NCBI GenBank assembly: GCA_020849205.1 | Contig: JADLGS010000010.1 | Span: 1-8,899 of the forward strand | DNA: 8,899 nt | DNA from: Candidatus Falkowiibacteriota bacterium | Lineage (GTDB): Bacteria > Patescibacteriota > Patescibacteriia > CAIXNZ01 > JADLGS01 | Reading direction: 5' to 3' | Shown: piece by piece, positions 5,296-8,899 of the stretch | Layout: each line of letters begins with the position of its first letter | How positions within the stretch are numbered: position 1 is the first letter of the stretch | The notes under the pieces: generated by a model | Seen by the model: only the letters and a program-made list of their open reading frames with translations | What the model was told of the DNA's origin: nothing | Databases searched by the model: none | Made by a program: the position numbers and the translations under genes

Positions 5296-5793
5296 TTATT
5301 TTACTTCACCCTTCTCAGCAATACGAGAGAGAACTCGCGCAAAGCTTGAGATTGGAGCGTTCAAAGTGCCAACCAACTTCTGGTATAGCTCTTGCTTACT
5401 TGGCAATGAAGCTAACTTCATCACCGCATCCTTTGGAAGGAATGCGCCTTCCATGATACCCGCAAGAATTGAAAACTTTTCTTTTCCTTTGCCAAAGTCT
5501 TTTGCAACTTTAGCTGGGGCTACGACATCGTCATAACCAAATACGACACCAATGTTACCTTGTAAAACTGAATCATCAAAATCCGAGATTTTGTTGTCAG
5601 CAATAGCACGCTTAATAAGTGTTTTCTTGGCTACGAAAAATTCTGATCCAGCAGCTTTTGAGTTTTGACGAAGTTTAGTAGAGTCTTCTACCGTCACTCC
5701 AGCATAATCTACAAAAACAACTGTTTTTGCTTTTGCAAAGCTATCTTGTAGCTTTGAAAGCGTTGCTTCTTTTTGTTGTCTTGATTTTGCCAT
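5296..5793 (-). CDS. rplJ: 50S ribosomal protein uL10
   Basis: A 165-aa protein of usual L10 length. It begins [19 protein letters not shown] and contains [17 protein letters not shown], then the [13 protein letters not shown] segment typical of the rRNA-binding domain. A central region (about 75-125) follows. The C-terminal helix (about 130-160) should carry L7/L12 dimers. L10 binds 23S rRNA with L11 and forms the stalk base. It also represses its own operon by binding the mRNA leader. The upstream region holds a strong promoter, an L10-leader-like fold and a hairpin whose T8 run touches the start codon. There is no Shine-Dalgarno. rplL follows after 16 nt. Confidence 0.97.
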   Translation of the reverse strand: MAKSRQQKEATLSKLQDSFAKAKTVVFVDYAGVTVEDSTKLRQNSKAAGSEFFVAKKTLIKRAIADNKISDFDDSVLQGNIGVVFGYDDVVAPAKVAKDFGKGKEKFSILAGIMEGAFLPKDAVMKLASLPSKQELYQKLVGTLNAPISSFARVLSRIAEKGEVK

Positions 5794-5820
5794 AAAAAAA
5801 ATCTATGTAAACACACAGAC
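5794..5820 (-). terminator. Attenuator-like hairpin with T8 abutting the rplJ start codon
   Basis: On the minus strand GTCTGTG pairs with CATAGAT (seven pairs, two G-T wobbles) around TGTTTA. Eight T residues (5801-5794) follow, and then the rplJ ATG. It resembles a weak intrinsic terminator, consistent with L10-leader attenuation. It also occupies the space where a ribosome binding site would be. Confidence 0.6.
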
Positions 5821-5866
5821 GATCAAAACTTGACCTTTAAATTTCCGCTATGAGCGGGGAGTTTGT

Positions 5867-5928
5867 GACCTCGATAGGTAATTAAGTTCTTTTATGAGAC
5901 ATATACCTCATTTGGAACTCCTATTGTC
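5867..5928 (-). ncRNA. L10-leader-like structured RNA
   Basis: In the rplJ 5' UTR a long imperfect arm forms from four nested helices: GAC/GTC, ATAGG/CCTAT, AGTTC/GAACT and ATGAG/CTCAT, with internal loops (CAA opposite AAAA) and an apical GTATATGT loop. The location in front of rplJ and the asymmetric internal loops fit the L10 leader, where L10 (with L12) binds mRNA to shut off its operon. A second hairpin (CCGC/GCGG, 5845-5857) and the attenuator follow. The assignment rests on position and pairing, not on a covariance-model search. Confidence 0.7.
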
Positions 5929-5945
5929 TTTGGTGTTATGCGGAC

Positions 5946-5974
5946 ATAATAGCAAAGGATAGAAAAAACGTCAA
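5946..5974 (-). promoter_or_regulatory. Promoter of rplJ-rplL
   Basis: On the minus strand TTGACG (5974-5969) and TATTAT (5951-5946) are separated by 17 bp that include a run of six T. The start is predicted near 5939, giving a leader of about 146 nt. Confidence 0.85.
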
Positions 5975-5984
5975 GATTAATGGC

Positions 5985-6039
5985 AAGAGTTAATTGGATA
6001 ATTAGGTTAATTAATTAACCACTATTCCAATCAACTCTT
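5985..6039. repeat. Inverted repeat with central 16-bp palindrome at the rlmH 3' end
   Basis: Arms AAGAGTTAATTGGA (5985-5998) and TCCAATCAACTCTT (6026-6039) are complementary except for one G-T pair. Between them lies the perfect palindrome GGTTAATTAATTAACC (6005-6020). The right arm includes two bases of the rlmH stop codon. No T tract follows in the minus direction, so it is not a standard terminator, although it may stop transcripts or protect 3' ends before the rplJ promoter 11 bp away. Confidence 0.75.
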
Positions 6040-6502
6040 ACTTATGATATTTACCTCCTCCAAGTATTTGAAATGCTCTATAGAGCTGTTCCAAGAGAAA
6101 TAACCGAACCATCTGGTGAGTAAAGGTCATCTTGGACATCGAAAGCGTCATATGTGCGCGCAGCAAAACATCACCCGTAAGGCCATATGAACCACCAATA
6201 ATATATACGAGATGCTTCCCTTCGTCTATGCGAGTACCAATAAACTCACTAAAACCTTGTGAGCTGAGTGATTTACCAGTTTCATCAAGAACTATCACAT
6301 AAGCATCCTTGGGGATAGCTTTAATGATTTTTTGTGATTCCTGTGTGCGAATTTTTTCTACATCATCTCCAGCCTTCACTTCTTCTAATTCTGTAATAGT
6401 AAGCTTGCAACTTAAGGAAAGTCGCTTTTTGAACTCTGCAACAGATTCTTTGAGCCAAGACTCTTTAAGCGTTCCAACTGTAATGAGTGTAATTGAAATC
6501 AT
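6038..6502 (-). CDS. rlmH: 23S rRNA (pseudouridine1915-N3)-methyltransferase RlmH
   Basis: A 154-aa SPOUT-class methyltransferase of standard length that methylates N3 of pseudouridine 1915 in helix 69 of 23S rRNA, on assembled 70S ribosomes. Visible motifs: LDETGKSLSSQGF (72-84), the SAM-binding knot loop IIGGSYGL (101-108), and the C-terminal LSMSKMTFTHQMVRLFLLEQ (120-139) continuing YRAFQILGGGKYHK. The end KYHK keeps the catalytic-region Tyr-His. ATG lies 3 nt after the TAG of the exonuclease gene, so it is the last gene of the mltG operon. No Shine-Dalgarno at normal distance; GGAAAG lies about 12 nt upstream. The stop codon lies in an inverted repeat. Confidence 0.97.
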   Translation of the reverse strand: MISITLITVGTLKESWLKESVAEFKKRLSLSCKLTITELEEVKAGDDVEKIRTQESQKIIKAIPKDAYVIVLDETGKSLSSQGFSEFIGTRIDEGKHLVYIIGGSYGLTGDVLLRAHMTLSMSKMTFTHQMVRLFLLEQLYRAFQILGGGKYHK

Positions 6503-6505
6503 ATA

Positions 6506-7093
6506 CTACAATAACTTTCCGCTCGCCTGAGAAGTAAGAATTTTTTGTTCTTGTTTAAGCGTATCAAGATATCGAGAAAGCATCATGAGAAAAACTTTTT
6601 TGTTCATCTCAACATCCACCATCGCACGATGAGCTCCGCTTGGATCAACTCCAAAATGAGTAGCAACGGTTCCAAGTTTATGATTTGGAAGTTGAGGGAG
6701 TAATTTACGAGCCATTATCAAAGTATCAACAACGGGATTGCTCAATGCTTGTAAACCTAAGCGCTTAAGGTCATTATTTAAAAATGGAATATCAAATGTC
6801 AAAATATTATGGCCAACAAGAATCCCATCTCGCGTAAAATCAATGAACGGAGATAGTGACTCAAGCCCTGATTTACCGTTTTGCGCTAAATACAAGTTTG
6901 ACAACCCATGCGTGCTGTATGCGCCATCTTCAACGGGCACCGTTGGATTAATAAGTGCGTAGTATTCATCAATAACTTGATTATCAATAATCTTTTGCGC
7001 AGCAATCTCGATAACTTGATTTCCCATTCTGTACTCCAATCCCGTTGTTTCGATATCAAAAACTATAAAAGGTGTTGTATTAATATTTTCCAT
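6506..7093 (-). CDS. DnaQ-like 3'-5' exonuclease (DEDDh family)
   Basis: A 195-aa stand-alone exonuclease. All three Exo motifs are present: Exo I FDIETTGL (D13, E15), Exo II VGHNILTFDIPFL (D101), and Exo III AHRAMVDVE (H155, D160), giving the full D-E-D-D plus His set. Enzymes of this kind remove nucleotides from 3' ends with two metal ions. It could be the proofreading epsilon-type subunit of DNA polymerase III or a general DNA/RNA repair nuclease. The length and lack of a clear polymerase-binding tail do not decide. It starts 7 nt after the methyltransferase stop and precedes rlmH by 3 nt. A TATAAT (7105-7100) ends six bases before its ATG but lacks a clear -35 box, so a separate leaderless promoter is only possible. 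Confidence 0.92.
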   Translation of the reverse strand: MENINTTPFIVFDIETTGLEYRMGNQVIEIAAQKIIDNQVIDEYYALINPTVPVEDGAYSTHGLSNLYLAQNGKSGLESLSPFIDFTRDGILVGHNILTFDIPFLNNDLKRLGLQALSNPVVDTLIMARKLLPQLPNHKLGTVATHFGVDPSGAHRAMVDVEMNKKVFLMMLSRYLDTLKQEQKILTSQASGKLL

Positions 7094-7100
7094 ACTATAA

Positions 7101-7655
7101 TTATATCTTTACAGCAAGCAACAATCCCCCACCTAGAGTTTTAATATGAGTTTCATACTCAGGTGAGTTTTGCATATACTCCAAAAAGTCCTGCATCTTG
7201 CTTGCATGAGATTGTACATTATCTGCAAGTATCAAGCAACCAGATTGTAACTGGGGTTCGATCGCAAGAAGATATGCCAAATACTCCCGTTTCATCGCGT
7301 CAATAAATACGCAGTCAAAAGGACCGGTAAGCGTTGGCAAAAGAGTCTTAGCATCTCCCTCAAGAACGGTGATTTTGTCAGCTACGCCAGCGCGTATCAC
7401 GTTTTCTCGTAATATCTTAGCCCTCTCTGGCGTCGCCTCAATGGTTGTGAGCTTACCTTCATCGCCCATGCCACTAAGAAAATTAAGCGCTGAACACCCT
7501 ACGCAACCCCCAAGTTCAAGACTATTCTTACAATTATGAGCACGTACCTCAGCAATGATTGCGTTAGCAACATCGTACGGTATTATAGGCCAATGCTTTT
7601 CATCTTTGAGCTTGAATATCTCACGCTGCACCTCACTTAATTTATTATTGTCCAT
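7101..7655 (-). CDS. Class I SAM-dependent O-methyltransferase (family 3-like)
   Basis: A 184-aa Rossmann-fold methyltransferase. Motif I is SLELGGCVGCSALNFL (45-60), followed by an acidic ribose-binding residue in TIEATPER (E73), GDAKTLL (100-106), FIDAMKREYLAYL (117-129) and ILADN (142-146). This order (FIDA-K-Y, then ADN) is typical of the family containing catechol/caffeoyl-CoA O-methyltransferases and bacterial TrmR-type tRNA methyltransferases. The substrate cannot be read from sequence. The frame is open to 7712, but the start at 7655 (MDNNKLSEVQREIF) is preferred because it overlaps the mltG end by only 11 nt and the extra 19 residues lie in mltG coding sequence. Motif I has Gly-Cys-Val-Gly-Cys where GTFTGYS is more usual. 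Confidence 0.88.
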   Translation of the reverse strand: MDNNKLSEVQREIFKLKDEKHWPIIPYDVANAIIAEVRAHNCKNSLELGGCVGCSALNFLSGMGDEGKLTTIEATPERAKILRENVIRAGVADKITVLEGDAKTLLPTLTGPFDCVFIDAMKREYLAYLLAIEPQLQSGCLILADNVQSHASKMQDFLEYMQNSPEYETHIKTLGGGLLLAVKI

Positions 7656-8667
7656 ATTTAATTCGATTACGTTTGTGTTCGTCAAAAGTTTTACTAAACA
7701 CAAGCTCACCATCTTGCGTATTCAAGAAATAAAAATAATCATGTTGCGTCGCTTCTAACACAGCTCTCACATCCTCAACGCTTGGATTTGCAATTGGCGT
7801 TGGCGGTAGACCTCTATATTTATATGTATTGTAGTGCGACTCAATTGCAATATCTTCAAGCGTTGGATTGTCTGTTACTTTAAGTGTCACATAATTTACC
7901 GTCGGATCAGATTGTAACCCCATACCAATTTCCAAACGATTCAAAAACACGCCCGCAACATTCTTCTTGTCCTCAAACGATCTTCCCTCCTTGACTACTA
8001 CAGAGGCAAGTGTCATGACTTCGTACCATGAAAGGTTCTGAGGACGAGTTCGGGAGCGCACATCTTCAAACCTGCTATGATAATTTTTTATCATCTCGGC
8101 GATAATATCGCTCACCGACGCATCAGCATAAAATCGATACGTATCAGGATACAAATAACCTTCCAGTGAATACCCTTGCGGAATATCTACGAGCATTGAA
8201 TCTTGTTTATGTGAAATCAACTTTGAAGAATTACTTTGAGATGCTGGATAACCAGCTTCACGATACCATTCGTCCTCATTTGTTATGACGCCTTGTGAAA
8301 TGAGGTACGATGCATAGTCTCGCAAATTCCATCCTTCCAAAAAAGTGAGTTGTATTTCATTAAAGCTGATTCCTGTGCTGAGAGTTTTGATAATTGTGCT
8401 ATACGAATCACGCTTACTGATTTCGTAAACACCCGGTTTAAGGTCTTTGGCAGAATTAGTTAATCGTAATGCAACTTTAAACAAAAAAGTTGAATCAATT
8501 ACCTTTGAGTCTTTAAGCGCGTTAATGATTTGTGTAGCGTTCATACCTTTAGTAACTTCAACAACAACTTTTTCGTCCTTAGAATACTGATGCGAATTGA
8601 TGGTTACCCACCCATACCACACGCCACCAATGATAATAATAACTAAAATTAAAATAAATTTTTTCAT
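7645..8667 (-). CDS. mltG: Endolytic murein transglycosylase MltG (YceG-like)
   Basis: MltG cuts nascent glycan strands at the outer face of the membrane and is thought to set their length. The 340-aa protein, equal in length to the E. coli enzyme, has a TM helix at about 4-21 (MKKFILILVIIIIGGVWYGW), a LysM-like subdomain at about 33-90, LEGWNLRDYA, and GYLYPDTYRF (170-179). The catalytic segment is ASVVVKEG (221-228), then VAGVFLNRLEIGMGLQSDPT. E227 matches E. coli catalytic Glu218; the preceding Glu of IEKE is Val here. GLPPTPIANPS and a C-terminal FSKTFDEHKRN complete the family pattern. The frame is open to 8865, but the start at 8667 is chosen because MKKF begins the membrane anchor and a promoter lies just upstream. 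No Shine-Dalgarno; the mRNA appears leaderless. First gene of a four-gene operon. Confidence 0.95.
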   Translation of the reverse strand: MKKFILILVIIIIGGVWYGWVTINSHQYSKDEKVVVEVTKGMNATQIINALKDSKVIDSTFLFKVALRLTNSAKDLKPGVYEISKRDSYSTIIKTLSTGISFNEIQLTFLEGWNLRDYASYLISQGVITNEDEWYREAGYPASQSNSSKLISHKQDSMLVDIPQGYSLEGYLYPDTYRFYADASVSDIIAEMIKNYHSRFEDVRSRTRPQNLSWYEVMTLASVVVKEGRSFEDKKNVAGVFLNRLEIGMGLQSDPTVNYVTLKVTDNPTLEDIAIESHYNTYKYRGLPPTPIANPSVEDVRAVLEATQHDYFYFLNTQDGELVFSKTFDEHKRNRIKYGQ

Positions 8668-8673
8668 TACTAT

Positions 8674-8702
8674 AGTATAATCGAGTTTTGAAATACTTGC
8701 AA
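8674..8702 (-). promoter_or_regulatory. Promoter of the mltG operon, predicted leaderless
   Basis: On the minus strand TTGCAA (8702-8697) and TATACT (8679-8674) are 17 bp apart. Only six bases separate TATACT from the mltG ATG, so transcription should begin at or next to the A of the start codon. The -35 hexamer is shared with the opposite promoter. Confidence 0.75.
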
Positions 8703-8725
8703 TTTTTGGCAATATATGATATAAT
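8697..8725 (+). promoter_or_regulatory. Promoter of the secreted-protein gene
   Basis: TTGCAA (8697-8702), 17 bp, then TATAAT (8720-8725) preceded by TGA, which gives an extended -10. The predicted start is near 8732, leaving about 36 nt of leader made almost entirely of the hairpin and a T-rich run. TTGCAA is its own reverse complement and also serves the mltG promoter. Confidence 0.75.
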
Positions 8726-8733
8726 TGTTTTAT

Positions 8734-8767
8734 AGATGAGACGAGCAGTCTCATTTTTATTATTTTT
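8734..8767 (+). terminator. Leader hairpin plus T-rich run abutting the start codon
   Basis: ATGAGAC (8736-8742) and GTCTCAT (8748-8754) pair around GAGCA, extendable by a G-T and an A-T pair. A T-rich run (TTTTTATTATTTTT) follows up to the ATG at 8768. Because the promoter is just upstream, this is a 5'-UTR element: an attenuator, a 5' stabilising stem-loop or a translation-control hairpin rather than a gene-end terminator. Confidence 0.6.
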
Positions 8768-8899
8768 ATGAACAAATCTACACTAAAATTAGCGTACTTA
8801 TCACTTTCATTGTTAGCATCGCTCTTCCCTTTTGTGGCTAGCGCGACTGTTATTACAAACGACAATGTGTTGAAAGCGATAAACGATGTGCGTACTCAA
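8768..8899 (+). CDS. Secreted protein, N-terminal part; possibly CAP-domain (SCP/YkwD-like)
   Basis: Forty-four codons are visible before the right edge. The N-terminus is a classical signal peptide: Lys at positions 3 and 7, a hydrophobic core at about 8-23 (LAYLSLSLLASLFPFV), and an ASA site with cleavage expected after residue 26. The mature start TVITNDNVLKAINDVRTQ resembles the first helix of CAP-superfamily domains, which often begin with a leucine-rich helix containing N-x-x-R. That is a weak match from one short helix, so the family is only suggested. It is divergent from mltG with a shared -35 hexamer, which might couple an envelope protein with a wall enzyme. No Shine-Dalgarno; a T-rich run leads into the ATG. 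The coding call itself is good because of the signal peptide and promoter. Confidence 0.7.
   Translation, partial: MNKSTLKLAYLSLSLLASLFPFVASATVITNDNVLKAINDVRTQ

Noticed and set aside
5985..6039. Intrinsic terminator of rlmH
   Set aside because: No T tract follows in the minus direction; listed only as an inverted repeat.
7656..7712. Longer start for the O-methyltransferase at 7712
   Set aside because: The extra 19 residues lie in the mltG coding region and do not look like the family; 7655 gives a short 11-nt overlap.
7984..8007. Inactive MltG because IEKE reads VVKE
   Set aside because: Counting against the E. coli sequence, catalytic Glu218 is the second Glu, which is kept (E227).
8668..8865. 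N-terminal extension of mltG to 8865
   Set aside because: It would contain the mltG promoter and be antisense to the signal peptide of the divergent gene; MKKF starts the membrane anchor.

Overview
The window looks like chromosomal DNA of a small-genome bacterium, most probably a member of the Candidate Phyla Radiation (Patescibacteria, Parcubacteria-like). This is an inference from several traits. Genes are short and tightly packed, and recognisable Shine-Dalgarno sequences are nearly absent. TsaB is very short (139 aa). A winged-helix/degenerate-nucleotidyltransferase protein and a PP2C-like/TM/propeller protein are both of types I associate with such genomes. The standard genetic code fits: every gene is intact without reading TGA as an amino acid. 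The 11 genes whose stop lies inside the window use TAA (7) or TAG (4), never TGA.

Layout. Positions 1-1150 (minus strand) hold the start of the division/cell-wall cluster: a sigma70-type promoter, two MraZ boxes, mraZ, then an unusual 171-nt gap ending in a terminator-like hairpin only 9 nt before rsmH, which runs off the left edge. Positions 1110-1345 are a repeat-rich spacer: a DnaA box, a perfect 28-bp palindrome, and three arrays of 7-bp repeats around a terminator. The last array forms the 3' end of tsaB. Positions 1314-2331 (minus) are a two-gene operon, a winged-helix regulator followed by tsaB. It is divergent from the plus-strand operon at 2404-4829, a large membrane protein plus a small basic protein. 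The two divergent promoters overlap at their -10 boxes, beside an 18-bp dyad. A bidirectional terminator at 4829-4869 separates this from the minus-strand rplJ-rplL operon (4884-5793), which has a promoter, an L10-leader-like RNA and an attenuator-like hairpin. Positions 6038-8667 (minus) are a compact operon mltG - O-methyltransferase - DnaQ-like exonuclease - rlmH. It diverges at 8668-8767 from a secreted protein gene cut off by the right edge.

How the genes work together. The content is mostly housekeeping: 16S and 23S rRNA methylation (RsmH, RlmH), tRNA t6A modification (TsaB), the ribosomal stalk (L10, L7/L12), peptidoglycan chain termination (MltG) and regulation of the division cluster (MraZ). 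The least explained part is the regulator/tsaB versus pseudophosphatase-propeller divergon. The most striking non-coding theme is that three genes (rsmH, rplJ and the secreted protein gene) have a hairpin plus U-tract, like an intrinsic terminator, directly in front of their start codons. At least one promoter (mltG) appears to make a leaderless mRNA.
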